A program made the position numbers and the translations under genes. Below, piece after piece: positions 33,801-48,800 of a DNA stretch of 64,000 bases. Location: positions 2,356,001 to 2,420,000 of the forward strand of contig NC_060020.1 of assembly GCF_021134715.1 (NCBI RefSeq). Reading direction: 5' to 3'. Positions within the stretch are counted from its first letter, which is position 1. Every line of letters begins with the position of its first letter. The stretch comes from Daphnia pulex. Taxonomy: Eukaryota; Arthropoda; Branchiopoda; Diplostraca; Daphniidae. The notes under the pieces were generated by a model. That model was not told the DNA's origin and searched no databases. It saw only the letters and a list, made by a program, of their open reading frames with translations.

Positions 33801-36800
33801 CGCATCTTTCGTTGCCGTATCAATTCCGAGCATTTATAATCTGTTATTTGCTTGGCAGAGTGGCGTCAAATGCCAAGGCATGTAACAACTGACAGAAAAA
33901 ATTTGAAACTATAGGGGGACGTTCCAACTACCAAACGACCTGGGGAAGGATTCACGTTCTTTTGCGAATCGGCAATTCTGCGATGGTAATGTGTTTCTTT
34001 TCGCCCTAGAATAGATTGTTTGTTTGAATACTTTTTCATCAAGTCCCTTCCAAAAAAAAGCCTTTGTCTACACAAAACAAAAGTCCTTTTTTTTCTCCCA
34101 CGATTTCTTTTTTTATGTAATTTCCTTTTTGTCTCTTGAAGTTGACGACGCCATTCGATCGATCAACAGCCGGAATGCTGACGGAGCAAAAAAAACAAAA
34201 AAACGGAAGCCCTCGAAAGAGGAGAGAAACATTAAGCTGGCTGGATATGTATACTACATGTATAAGAAATCTTGGCTATTGAATGATCTAGATCTATCAT
34301 TGCCTGGCACACGTTTCGTGTTGAATGAGGACTAGGCAAAATAAAACAAAAAAAAAAAATAAACAAAAAAATAATAAACGCGAAAAAAGATTGGGATCGC
34401 CGTTTCTTTGCGATCAATGAAATTTCACGGCGTGTGACAAAGTAGAAATTCGTCATCTTAGCACTGCACCCGTGACAACCACTCAGTCATTTTTGAAATG
34501 CCAAATGAATTCGATGGATGATGGGGCGTTGGTTAATGGATACCTCGTAGGGGAATATATAAAAAGAAAACAGGTTTGGGACCAAAATGGTAATTAGTTC
34601 GCTGTTCCATGCACTCCGCCCAGACGATACCAAATCGGGGAACGTGCGACCGTCAAATCGCCCCTCCCCTCTTCTGGCTGGCTTCGTTCATAATTTTTCT
34701 TCGTGATCAAATTGATGCATTACAAGTCAAAGAGAAAGAGAGATGCAAATAAGGGAAACGCCTCTCCTTTCGTTCAGAGAGTGACAACGGGTTGAAGCTA
34801 TTAAAAGGTGGGAAGCGCGCAGCACCTTCCCATTTAAGGATAAGCAGCACGAGAGCCTCCACCGATGACGAAGCGGAACCTTTGGCTGAGATCTAGCTCC
34901 TTTCTCTCGTGAGAGCAACTATTTATACGTTATCAAAAGGGGCATAGCAAGAGACTCGACATGCAACGGGATTGTTGTCCTTACCTGGAGGTATTAGCGC
35001 AAAGGTAGCGGTGGGGTGGTTCAATCCTAAAACCCACTTGAAAGATTGAATTGGAAAAATGGTTCCTTAATTCGTTTGAATGTAAACGAGGTTTGAGTGT
35101 TACGAGTCTAGGGAAGAGTCAATAAGCACAACAGCAGCAGCAGCAGCTGTGAGAGAGTGTCGCTAGGCGAATGATGGCCTCGAGCGTGTCTAGCACCGAC
35201 GGAAGACTGGCCTCAGCAGCTGCGGATGAGTCCCCGGCAAAGGATGTGCGAGAGTGGGAGGATCAAAAAGTCCTCGACGGAGCTACGAGGATTCTCTCGT
35301 TTGACCCAAACACCCTCCTCTTTTTTCCTTCTATTTCTTTCCCGCACATCCCCAGATTTTTGGGTGCGCTCAGTTGTAAACAGCCATATTGCACAAACTC
35401 ACGCGATTCTGCGCGTCCGCCTCTGCGCAACCCATAAAAAAAACTAAAAGACTCTCTCAAGATTATTTGGTGGTCGTCGCCGAGGTCTCAATTCTGCTCT
35501 CAGGATACTATCACAATGCCATACCATCCTATATTTACACCGTATACTGTACAATGCGATCGATGCACCGAGGCGTATATATATTACGTATGATATCCCT
35601 CCTTCCCCGGATATGGCTGATGGATTCTCTGCTGGCCGATCCGGGCGACACTGGATCAGCTGGATCCATCTATTATTCTTCAGAGTCTCCGACGAAAAAG
35701 GAAAGAAATTTAAGGTACGTACTACTCCGCGGTCTAGCCCTCTCGTCTATTAATATCAACTCGCACCTATTTCTTTTTCTCTTTTAGTCATCAAAACAAC
35801 TATCGTCAAGTCAAGAACGACGTCGATGAAAGCTACTAGCTGGAGAACTCTGGGAGGGACTCTCCGGAGCACGGCCTTAAAAAATGTAATTTTTTCCTCT
35901 AGCTCGTGCGTGTAGTTTATTACAAAAATTCTACAGTTCAAAAGGAAGCAGTTCTAAAGACAGAGATAGAGTCGTTGGTGGTGGAAGAAGTCTACTGTTC
36001 GAAAGCGGGCGACCGTCGTTGGTTGTTCACTGTTTTAAAAGTGGCGTGCTGCTGCTGAGGAAACAGCTGGCCGTACTTTGCCAAGATCTGTCAAGACAAC
36101 TTGGGTCTGAGCAACAAACCCGTGACCGAGGAGTTTGCCCCTTTTCTCTCGCTCTCTTGTTGCCACTTCAAGCGATCCGACACAGTAGAGCCATCAACAA
36201 GGCAAACAAAAAGTAATAAAACATGACGACTTTTCCTTTCTATTCTCTTCTTGCGACTGCTCCTCACTTTTATTCCCATTATTTAAACCAATCCGCTAAA
36301 TCCGTAGTTGTCTCTTAAAATCCACAAAGAAATTTCCCCCAAAAATCTTTTTAGCGTAGAAAAAAAAATGAGCGTGAGGCTGCAATTTTAATTTCTGAAA
36401 AGTTATCCGGATGGATCCATTTGACCGGCCGGCCAGTTGTCAACACTAGGCAACAGGGAGAACACGGTAGGCGGCATTCCAGAAGGTCAGTAAATCAAGT
36501 CGGCTGTTCAAAATAGATCCCCGTTCGGCCATATAAGAAACACGCCGGCTTACATAGATGTACATAGATCATTTGACAGCCAACAAAAAGCTAAGAAATT
36601 CCTCGTGAGAATTTTTGAGAACGATTCAATACCTATTAACTAATATTGCTGAATCAACCGCACGCCAGATTTATTGTTTACGATTCCCGAGGGGGGCGAT
36701 TTCATCCTAAGCCAAACGAGCCTATAAATGCGCTACGCGTTCTAGCAAGTTCGAAGTGTAGCAACAACAAGAGAAAAGAGAAGAATCTTTTCTTAAGGAA

Positions 36801-39800
36801 GAAAAAGAAACGGTCACGGCTGAGAGATAAAGGTCGGTCTACAAATAAACTGGTCCAACACCAACGAGAGAATAGCAGAATGGTGGGGGCATTAAAATGA
36901 GAACGGTTGCTGCATCGTCCTAGCTGGTCAATGGCGCGGAGCAACAAGAACCCGACGGATTTACGAGCACTTGTCCAAACAGTTTTCCTGAACTTCTTTA
37001 CGCATACAGCCTCCTCCAGATCGCCAAAGAGCAAACTGGGATACAAGGGGAACATATAACCAAGTCAACAGCAGCAAACTAACGGTACCACCCCCTCGGC
37101 AGTGCGATTTAGCGCGGTTATTATTATGTGACATCTATTACAACTCGTTGCTCATTCCCATCTGCCAATTACCTCTAAATTTATTACAGGACAAAACGGA
37201 GGTAGCAGTCAAATTTGGCAAGAGATACTCCCGCTCAGCTGGATAGGCCCAGAAGGGTAGCGTGACACGTAAAAACAATTACGGTACTGCGCAAAATAAC
37301 GACATATCACTTTTGGAATCCTTCGTTAATTATCTTGTGCCAAAGTGAACGACGAAAATCGCACCGAGAGCCAAACTAAGTGAACGACCGGGCTTCCATC
37401 ATCCTTCGCCATTTACAGAACGTCACATGATTAGGAGGAATCAGATGAGCGCATGAAACAATTAAAGCAATTATTTCTGCAAAATTTGCTCGAAGCTTCT
37501 CCAGTTATCATTCTACGGCCCTGTAGCCGTAGTTGAAATAAATAAAAACAATTGAACAAGGGCGGAAAATACTGTAGCCAGCTAGTAATATATCCAATCA
37601 CAACGAGCCGTACGAAAATAGACGGCTCATTCCATTCGCAACAACTGGTGCCTCGAGTAAATTCTGTTTTATTGGCGACCAAGTCGTCTAGAGTATTGGC
37701 AGTCTACTATTGTGCTGGCTAAAAAGAATTACGCAACTTGCTATTTGACTTTTCTCCGGCCCTACGTTTATTGAAACGCAAAACAGTAAAATAGGGGAAA
37801 AAAATAAAATAAAATCTTTTTTAAGAATTTGCTGCCGTTACCGAATAGAGAGCAACCAAGGAGCTAAAACGAAAATAGCCAGCCGACATTAAAAGAGCTT
37901 CCTTGTGCGTGTGTTTGTGTGCGTGTTTTTAATGGAGTGTGGCCTGGCATTGAGAACTACCCGCCAATGGAACTCTAGATTTTTGTCGCCATTTGTCGGC
38001 GTTCATAACGTGCCACGAGAAACAAACAAACCCAATGCGCACATCTGGAATAAATTTGAACAGAAAGAGAAACAAACAAGAAGAGAAAAACAGAAACGAT
38101 TGCAACACACGTAACCGGACGCGTCTAAATGAGATCCAGTCTGACGGTCCCTCTCGTATTTTCTCGTCTGCAAACCATTTCTTCTTCTTCTTCAACATCT
38201 TTTCTAAGAAAGATGTAATAACGAACGCGTCTAAATTGCCTTTTTCTACCTTCCAATCACGTCGGCTTTTGGGCCTTTATTGAATGAGAGCATTCAGATT
38301 TAGGTTAGTAGCATCCCGATACGTTTCTCAGGCACGTACACTCTGTGCGCTCCACTGGCTTTTCGTGACTTTGACGGAACGATTCGTGCATACTATGATA
38401 AGAAAAGGAGTGTACATGACTAGACGAAGAATCCGGAAAGCACAATCATATCTTATGAGGTTCCTCTCTCTCTCTCTCGAAAAAAAAATTAACCCTAGCA
38501 GCAGTCTGGGCGTTGAAAGAGAAGGCGAAATTGACACGACGGAGAAAGATGCGTCGCATATAAATAATACTGCTCTATGTCACGGACTACTGCAAATAGA
38601 GCGCCCAGCAGTTGGACCACCTGTCAAGTGCGCAGTTTCTTAAAAAATGCACTAAGCAAATAAATAAACCAAAAAAAAAAAAAAAAAAAAACGGAAAATG
38701 TCGCGCCCCATAAAAGTTCAAACGAAACACGGAACACGAAGAATGTGACGTCTCGGGAGACCAAGACGCTAAGGGTAAAAAAAATTGTTTTCCATCGGCG
38801 CCAACCGTATAGTAAAATTCTTTTTTTTTAATGTGTGCGTGTGTGTGTTCGTCTGTTGCTTATTTTGTTGGATAGCACGTCCAAATAGCGAGAATATAAC
38901 GTCAAAGCGTGAAACTTACGGTGAAATTGTAGACACCATCTGGGACGGGATTGCCGCCAAACTTGATGCTCAGTGTGTACTCGCCGGCGTCTTTGACAGT
39001 GTAGTAAACGCTGAAAGTTCCGTCTCCGTTATCATCAATATCAATGTCCATGTCGCTGCATCAAGTGTAATTTTGAGTAAAAAAGAATACGCGCGTGAAT
39101 TGAAAGGAAATTTTAAAAAATGACCGTATGATTCACTCGGATGATTACCTGCCGGAAGTACCGCGGATTCGGCAAGTGACGGCACCATTTCCAGCATTCT
39201 TGGCATTGACGGAGATGCAATACTCTTCGCCAATAGATAGAGTCTGTTGGATGCCTTCAGTAATCTTACAGCTTTCCGCCTGCCCATTAAAACACAAATG
39301 TATCTCGTTCCCTATTTTTGCCCTAAATTATAACTCCGGTCGAAGACGACAAATTCCAGCTTGCACTCACCTTTCCAGTAGGATGGGCCTGGACGTTGAA
39401 CGGAGCGTGCGGGACTTCCTTGCCGCCGTACTTGACGTTTACCTTGTACTGGCCAAGATCATCGGGCGTGTAGGTAGCTTTGAAAGTTCCGTCGCCGTTG
39501 TCGGATACCTTGACTTTGCGCGGATATCCATCCGGGCCCTTTTGTTTGTGTTGGAAAGTAAAATATAGAACACTCACTTAGATTAATGGAGAAAGCAAAT
39601 AAAGGACAGAACTTACAAGAACTTGGACTTGGAGGTCGCCGTAGCCAGCTTCAGTCGTGTCGACGACAAAATCCGCTGGAATTGAAGCCGGAATGCCTTT
39701 GCTGGACACACCGGGGCCAGTGACTTTGACGTTCTTGGGCTCCACCGTAGGTCGGACTTTCATCTCAAACGGACTTTTGCCATGAAAATATGACGAATTA

Positions 39801-42800
39801 GCTACGCTTTGCATAATTGTTGGTAACAATAACAATTTGAAACACGCACCTCTTGGGGATATCTTTGCCACCATAAGTGACACGGACTTTGCAAGTTGAA
39901 TTCTCCGGCGGTGGCATGTAGGTGACATCATAAGTTCCATCGCCATGGTCGATGATTTCAGGTTTCTGGGCCAGTGGTCCCTTATCGGAACGGATGTCAA
40001 CGGCCAGTGGGGCTTTTCCCGATTTGGTGGCATCAATCTTGAAACGTTGAGGGATGTTAGCGCGACAATTATTCGGCTCCAGACCTGGACCGTAAGCTCG
40101 AACCGAATTAGCATCTACGTATCGGTCCACCGGCACCTGCGTTGAGACAAAAAAATGCAGACGGTTAGACGCATAGTCAAATTTCTAATTTCGTAGATAG
40201 TTAACAGAGACAATCTGAAATCGCGAATACATCGGTGGTGGGTGTGTGTCATAGCGTTGCCAACAACTCATGTAAATACTGTTTTTCTTCCCGGAATTGT
40301 TGGCAGAGAAGGAAGTAAAAAGGACATGCGGTACGAGTTAAGGGTATGTCAAAACACAGTATAAGAACCACAACACAAATTCTGACATTTCAAACTGTCC
40401 CATAAAGATAGAACATACTTTTGCCCTTTTTCTTTTAAAACTAGTATCCCGCTGATATCAAGTGCGCAATTTTTATTTGCCATTCTGCAATGGATAAAGT
40501 CAATCTGTCTATGTCTAGGTGAATTAAATCTCACAACGCTTAACGGTCATGGTTTCGAAACAGTGCCAAAGACTTGATTTATTTCCGAAATCTGGCTGAA
40601 GAAGGTGGAAGTCAAAAAATGACCTCTACCGTCTGCGCTCCGTTCTAAAATTGGCCCCGTCCCGACACGTGTAACTATGTTTCCCTAGTTTCTCACAGCA
40701 GCGGAATAATCCATTCGATAGTAACCGTTGGATGGGAGATAAGAGGAAGACGATCCATCCCCAAAAAGAATTTCTCTTCATTACGTTCCAAAAAAAAAGT
40801 GGATAAAACTTCTTTTTCATGCAGCAATCGAGGCCAACCAAATATTTAGACCAGCGATCTTAAAAATAAATTTATTATCTCGTTCTAGTCTTTTAAAAAC
40901 GAAGTCTCTTAGGCGAATGTATCGTGTATATTATAGTTATCGTAAACGTGTTGGCAGCTTTAAAAAAATTCTGACCTAACCGCGGCAATCAACATTTTTA
41001 TTGGACACCCTACCATCAACCATCACTCAACGAGCTCGTCGGCAACCTATTTTCTGAAATATTAATAACAAAATATGATTTCTCCCTTCACTTGAAATTC
41101 CAACCTTTCTCATTAGATGATGAATGAGAGCGCAATGTCCCACAGAATCAGTCGGGATAAATGATGGAAGCACTGACGAACACGCTAGAATTCTACTTCG
41201 ACATAATCTGATGCAAATGAGATAAACCTATGAATAATGGTCCGAGCGTGCATACCTTGAACGGAGAGCCGGGAATGAACTGGTCGGCGAATTTGATACT
41301 GATGTCGTAATCGCCGGCCTCGGTAGGCACGTACTCGACAGTGCAAGAACCGTCACGATTGTCACGGCATGTCATTTTGGCCTCGGAGGGACCTTCAATT
41401 GCCAAACCTAGGCCTCCTGATCCGGCACCTTTAGTCTCGATGGTGAAAATGTTGGGCTCATTGACCACGCCACGTTCCAGGCCGGGTCCGAAAGCTTTCA
41501 CTTTGCTGGGATCGCAACCACGACGGGCGTTGACAGTGAACGGAGAACCGGGCACTGGAACGCCATCGTACATAACATCAATTTTGTGGGGTCCTGTACA
41601 ATTAAAAAATCAATTAAATATCATATTTCAGGTTAGCAAATAGTAATTATGCTTCCGTTTACCTTCTTCAAACGGAGTGTAAGCAACGCGGTTTTGGCCA
41701 TCCGGCTGACTGGTGATGACCGGTTCCGAGAAGGAACCTGATGGATTATGAACCAAGCAAGTCACTTTTCCCGGGCCATCGCCAGGTTTCTTGGGAACGG
41801 CTCGTGAATCCACAGTGAATTCAGTCGGTGAATCCAAGAAAACCGCTATAAAATTCAAAACAAAATTCAGGTTATTAACAACTTTCGCAACAATATCTTT
41901 TTCAATCGTTTTTCCACCGAAGGATTCGGTCACAGAAATACACCGAAAAAGAGGAAACAACTATAGAAACCACAACGACAAAACAACAGAGAATCGAATC
42001 CCGCACGCAGTTTCATGCATCAAAAAATGTTTTGAAAAAAAATAAAAAAAAATTGGGGGGCCGACAAGGCAAAATTCCAAAATAAAAGGGAAAAAATCTT
42101 CTGTGGGGAAATGGTGTCCAATTGGGAACATGCTTCGGCTATTGAACAACAACATATTCCAAAAAGTAGTGATGGATTTATGTAATACGACGAGATCCAT
42201 TTGAAGAATCCAGTCGGAAAAAAGAGAGAAACTGAGACGAAGACGAGGTTCAAATCAAATTGATGAGCAAGGAATGACTATAGTTGCATCAAATTTGAGA
42301 TGTCTAAGGAAAAACAAAATGAAAATTCATCACAACAAATGGAAGAGAAACGGACGTAGTGGTTGAGGAGAGGAGCTATAAACAGCGGGAATTTCCTTTC
42401 CCGTTGAATTCTTTCTGGCGTGTTCAAGTTGTGGTGCAGAAGAAATGACAAGATGCACGCAGTGAAGGCATCCTCGCATCCCGTACCGTTGTCGCGCTGG
42501 ATTCCACTTCCGTAGGTGCGGACCTTGGAGACAGGATTGTCAATGACGCGAGCCACAAACGGCGATCCGCTGATGGGCTGATTGTTGAAACTGATGTTCA
42601 CGTGATAGTCACCGCTGGTGGACGGAAGGTAAGCCACGGAACAGGTCCCGTCGCCATTGTCCCGGCACTGGATGGCCGCTTCAGACGGACCTTCGACCGT
42701 CACACCCAATCCGCCCGGTCCGGCACCTCGAGTGTCGATGACAAATTCGGCCGCTCTGCCGGCCATGCCGCCCGATAGTCCCGGCCCGTAAGCCCGCACT

Positions 42801-45800
42801 ATCTCGGCGGCGGCGGCTGGCGGCAGGACGCAACGGACGCGATAAGGAATTCCGCCTCGATTCAATAGGAGTTCGCCTCCGTAGAGGATGTCGACCAGGT
42901 GGTCACCCAACTCGGATGGCGTGTATTCGATCCAGTAGCCCGGCAAGGAGCCGTCACGGATCGGTGCAATGGTGGACTTGACGCGGCCACCTGAAGGAGA
43001 CGTGATGGCCACAGCGACGTCGGCCAGGTATCCAACGGCGGCCAAATCGATGACTCTGAACTGCTGCGGGCTGTTGACGGGAGCAACTGTACAGGCACGC
43101 ATCATCTTCTACCTCTTTTTGTGTGTAACATACTGACTGATCTTTCTGGCCCGTCAGAATTGTTCCCCCCCCCCCCCAAACTCCCGACAACAAAATAAAA
43201 TTTGCCCAACACGTTTGAAATTGAAGGACAGAAAAACTTACTGGGATCGAGTCCGTCGACTTTCACTTTGGAGACGTCAACATGCGGCAGGACCTGGACA
43301 GCAATTGGCGATTTGGGGATCAGTTTTCCGGCGTACAAAACGTTCACTTTAAGCGGTCCGGGGGCGGACGGCGTGTAACCGACGGAATAGGTACCGTCAC
43401 CATTATCATCCACCTGGACGGGTACCGGTTGATTCTTTTCATTGGTGATGCTAACGTTCAAATCGCCTAAATAAAGACATACATCGATTAATTCATCATC
43501 CTATTTCATTGATTTGATGGAAGAATCAGCTGACCTGGTCCAGCATCGCGAGCATCGACGTTAAAATGAGTTGGCGTGTTGGATTTGACTCCCTTCTCGA
43601 CGCCGGGTCCGAACACTTGGACTTTGCTGGAATCGGTGGGCGCTGAGACGTAGACGCGGAACGGACTGTTCTTGACGGCCACACCGCCCTGATTCACTTG
43701 GACTGTGTGCTTGACGCCCCTCTCGGGCACGTAGCTGCACTCGTACAGCCCTTTAGCTTTCTCGACTTTCTTGACGGGAACAGAGTGGTAGTCGACGTCC
43801 ATCACGCTGACATCGACGGGTACCGATGTGTCACCAGATTTGCGACTATCGACGGTGAACGGAGCCAATTTGCCAGACAAGACGCCCGTCTTCTCCAGAC
43901 CGGGACCGAAGCATTCAACCTGGGCAGAAACGAAAAAAATTCAAAGCGGAAACCGGTTACATTTGAAATTTTTCTTTTTTTCGATTGCGCGATGATTTTG
44001 GTTTGATTGCGTGTGACTCCCTGTCAGTGATTTCCCGTCTACTTTGATGGTTATGACAGGATGTCAATTGAGACGGTTACAAATAAAGAGCTGATAACAT
44101 TTGAGACGGGTGATTACACACGTCTTTCAGCGTAACATTAAACGACGAGCCAGTCAAGTGTTATTATACATTTGAAAAGGACCCTGAGAAAAAACGGGTC
44201 CAACAGTTTTCAGTTTCACGCAACACTCGTTTCTTTTTGAAAGGTAATATATCAAAGATTTATTGTAAAAGGATTAGATCAGAGATATTCTAAAAGCCAC
44301 TTTTATCATAAAAAGAAAAAGATAAAAGGTAAAAAGAAAAAAATTCCAGACATATAAACTAATAATAATTCCAAAGTACACGGTTTACCTTTTCTGGATA
44401 ATAGTTGGACTTTGGCAGAATGTTGGCCATGTAAGGCGATTTGGGGATGTCCTCGTTGTCACAAAGGATGTGGACGGCATACTCGCCAGGCGCCACCGGA
44501 TAGTAACGAACATCGGCTGAACCGTCGCCATTGTCATGACATTCGATTTTGGCTTGCGATGGACCTTCAATGCTGAATCCTGCCAAACCAAACCAGAAAA
44601 AAAAAAGATTCATCTACTAAGCATTCGATTTGGATGCAAATAGATTCAGTCTAAGAGAACAAAATATGAAGAAAAAAAAAGAGCAATACCAAGAGCGCCA
44701 TTGTTGCCGTTGGTCTCGACAGTGAACAAGGCGGGATGATCGACGACACCGCCATACAATCCAGGGCCATAGACAACAATTTCCGTCTCCTTGTAAGGGC
44801 CGACGTTGACTTCGAAAGGCGACTTTGGAATCTCCTGTCCCCCGTAGGAAACCATGACGACATGGCGTCCTTCTTTCGTCGGATGGTACACGGCTTCGGT
44901 CGTGTGTTCGTCAATTTTGCGCAATTTAACCGCTTCGTTGCTTCCGCCAGGACCGATGACACGGATGTCGAGCTGGCCCTCTCCGGCGCCTTCAGTGTGG
45001 ACGCGGAAATCGGCGACGTCGCGGACACGGACGCCGTTCGGTTGAATACCACGGCCGGAAGCTCGAACTTTGCGGGCATCCGAGACGGGTGAAATGCGGA
45101 CACCGTACGGACTCTTGGGGATCGGTTGTCCAGCGAAAAACACGTTGATTGAATGGACTCCGGTCCCGCTGGCGACGTATTCGCATCGCCACACTTCCGG
45201 GCTGATTTGACGCAATTTAACTGGCACCGTATTACGTTGGCCGGCCGGATCGAGGACGATCACTTCAGGAACGCCTTTTCCCGCATCTTTTGTGAAGATG
45301 TCGAAATAGGTGGGTCTATTGACGACAACTCCCTCCGGCTCCAATCCCGGTCCGGATGCAGTCACTTTGGATGCATCGCCAGCGTGACCCTCCACTTTAA
45401 CTTCAAACGGCGATTTGGGAATATCCAATCCGTTGTATTTCACCTAAACGTGAAAATGATTTAAGCATGTGAGTGATTTGTAAATAAATTGTTTAAGTGA
45501 GTCTTACGATGACGCGGTGAACACCTTCCATTAGAGGCGTGTAAGAGCACGCGTACGACAGATTGCGGTCGTTGTTGAACTTGACCTCAGCCTAGAAACG
45601 CCAACAACATTTTTATTGGACCAATTCAACTGGAATTTATGAGTCTAACTAACTTACAGCGATCTTTTGACCGCGGGGATCATCCACAGACACTTCGACA
45701 TTGCCTTTACCGGCCGAAAAGGTTTCGACGGTGAAATTGGCTGGTGCTCCGACAACGGGGCCGGTTGGCTCAACACCGGGACCGTAAGCACGGACCCTAT

Positions 45801-48800
45801 TGTTATTGGTTGTGTAAAATAAAAACCAGAATTAATTCAAAAATCCAAGGATGAATAATGAGAAACTATACAGGATGTACAATTTGCGACGACACCAGAT
45901 ACATGCTGTCAATAAAGCCGTGATTGATCTAGATATTACTATAACAGTCGCAATCGAGTCTGCTTTAAAGATGACATATGACGAGGACGAGCGTTTACAT
46001 TTATTAGAGCTCTTGATTACGGATATGATTGTTGTTTTTATTGATGCGCTTTTTTGAATAGTTTTGGTTTTTGTTTAAAATTTTAAAAAAGATCTTTGGT
46101 TTTGGCTTGAGATAAACCACGATGCGGGACTATCAGCGGTTCGACATGCTGATGAAAGTGTGAAAATATGTAGGGTGATTCTCATGTGATTTCACGAGGC
46201 AACAGATAGCGAGATAGAACGTGATAGATGAATTCACGGGCAGTAGTAGTACCTGGGTGGAGCTGGTCTGAATATTCAAACACACGCCCACGTGTTTCGC
46301 AATGATTTAATACCGTTCGCATTAAATTGTCACGCGTACCGTTCGCGTAGAGTTTAAAATATGGTCGCAAAAATAAAAAAAGAGAAATAAGAGAAAAACA
46401 TCAATACGAGTTACCCCAATTTTTCGTCCTGTTTCCAAAATAATTCAAATTGATTTAAAGAAAAGAAAAGAAAACTGCCACACCGGTTGGCCGGTGATTT
46501 ACCTGTTGGGATTGGCTTTGGGGCGGAGAGGGGCGTTGGGTTGCAGTTTGGCATTTGGGTACTGCGACAGGTAGGTCATCATGGAGAGTTCATCCACATT
46601 GGGGTTAACCATCTCTTCGGGTTTGACCAGCTGGAAAATGTTTTGGGTAAACGCCATATTTGTGAGAGAAGGACGGATGAAAGTCAAGACAAATGGCGTC
46701 TAACATACCTGAGGGATCTTGAGCCAATCGTCGGCCAAGCCCATGGCTTCAGTCGCATTCTGTAGGGCATCTTTGGGATCCCAATCGCTCCAATCGGGAC
46801 ACAAACCTGTTCCACACGCACCAAGACAGAGAAAGTATGAATATATACGTCAAACAAAATCAAACAGACAAAATCGCGAAATTCTGGAAATTCGTACCGG
46901 GAGCGACACCGTCAACGAGGGCACCGATGGCGCGTCCATCGTTCCAGTCATTGGTGAAATTGGTGATGGGCATATCGGGGATCTTGGACTGGATCCATCC
47001 CATCAATCTGTTGTTTTTATCCGATTAAAACACACAAAAGACATGATTTATGATAAAAGCCGTGTGCGATGATTTAGCGATAAGCCATATAACCATATGG
47101 CGAGAGGAAAATAAAAGAAGAAAAGAAAACGGAAATCTGCATAGAATATTGGGCGAGTTGATTTCGTACCGTTGCTTGGGCGTAGGTCCTTTGCCGTCGC
47201 GGCTGCCGTCGTCTCCTTCCCACATGGGCATCGAGATGGAATAGTGCAAGATGAGCGTCCATATTAGGCCAAGGATCAATTTTAATTTGCAGTCGACGAT
47301 GTCGCTGGAATCTGCACACAACAGAGAACGTCATTTGCATTACCACAAATGTAAATTGTACGGCAGCTCCAGCCTATATACAACACGCTCAACCGAATAA
47401 GGTGGCCACACGCGCGCGCGCTCGCCATCCAGCCGTATATCCAAATCAAAGAAATATTCGGTTACGCGTGACATGTCCATAACGAGGTATATAGAACTTG
47501 GGGGTAATAGAAATAAGGAGAGAGACCCATATACATATCACAAGGGCTCCATCTTGCCCCTGTGTATATGTCATGACGACGGCCATAGGGAAAAAAGTGA
47601 TAGACGTACACTATGCATAATCTATGTAGGAATCGTTGGCTTTCCAAGCTATCCACGAATAAGCTGCGTGTCGCTGTCCTCCGATGAAGGAAAGAAAAAG
47701 AAAAAGGTAGAACCAAAACCCAGTGGGTCACCTCAGCCATCGCCGGCATGGCCATACAAGGCAAAAGTTGGGACTTTTTCTTCTTTCCTTTTGGACGTCA
47801 GTCTGTCGGTAGACGGCCTTGCCATAGAGGGTAGTCCTCTATGACCAAATATGGCATTCTAGCCCCCTCTTTATTCTGGGGATGGTAAAAGGAAACATTT
47901 TCTTTCCCTGTGATGACGGGATGACGGCGATGATGTCGATCCCGTCGGCTTTCGGGAGAAAACAACAACAGGAAAATAAAAAGGCGTCGATCTTTTCCCA
48001 TCTAAGGTTACCAATGCTAGAGGGGTGGCTCGACGTGACGTTTACAGAGTAGTTTACATGTTCGGAAAAAAAAAGGGAATAAGAGCGCGACATGTTTGAC
48101 TGGCCAAACGACGGACCACAACACACACGCACAAAAAATAGCGCGGTGAAGTCTAAATATTCAAATGTCTGTGTTTTTTTTTTCTTCGTCTTCTCCCATC
48201 CATCCATCCATCTCCAAATAAAGGTAAGACTGAGTGGGCGCGAAATCCAACTCGACGGCATTACTTCTTTTTTTTTTTAAAAAGCAGAGGAGCAATGGGT
48301 TCGGGCGGGACCGCACAGAACGTATATTTCAATCCCGACAGCCGGAAGGTGTTATCTGCTCCCAAACAAAATCACGAAGAATAGACAAAAAAAAAAAAAC
48401 ATTCGAGGAATACGGACAGGTATTTATTATTATTTTCTTTTTTTCTTATCTCATTACCCTAATCGAAAATATTTCGACATACTTTGCATTAGAATATGAT
48501 GCATAACTGCTGCAGACTCTTATTCCTCGATATGGTCAAGTGAAATTTCGGTTATTATTTATTCAAAACGACGAATTTGTAAACAAACCAGAAACTCAAA
48601 AGGGAAAAGCGTTTTGTTATGGTTGATTGTTGCTGACTGCTGCCGTTTTTACGACTATTTTTCAATTCAACCCGAGAAAGAGAGAGAGAGAGAAAAAGAC
48701 TTGATCGTTCATTGACGTCAATACAAGGATTTGACAAAACCGCGGGCCTGCGACCTCGGTCCATTTCATTGTACACTGTCCCAGCTGGGAAGAGGTCGAC

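Noticed and set aside
34141..34335. Plus-strand exon-like stretch in the filamin intron ('[18 protein letters not shown]')
   Set aside because: Preceded by an acceptor-like site but isolated, lysine-rich from A tracts, and without partner exons.
35171..35270. Plus-strand start '[20 protein letters not shown]' as a gene start
   Set aside because: No donor where expected and no downstream exon found; left as possible noise in GC-rich sequence.
45851..46057. 68-codon plus-strand frame in a filamin intron
   Set aside because: No domain, no splice context, antisense to the gene.
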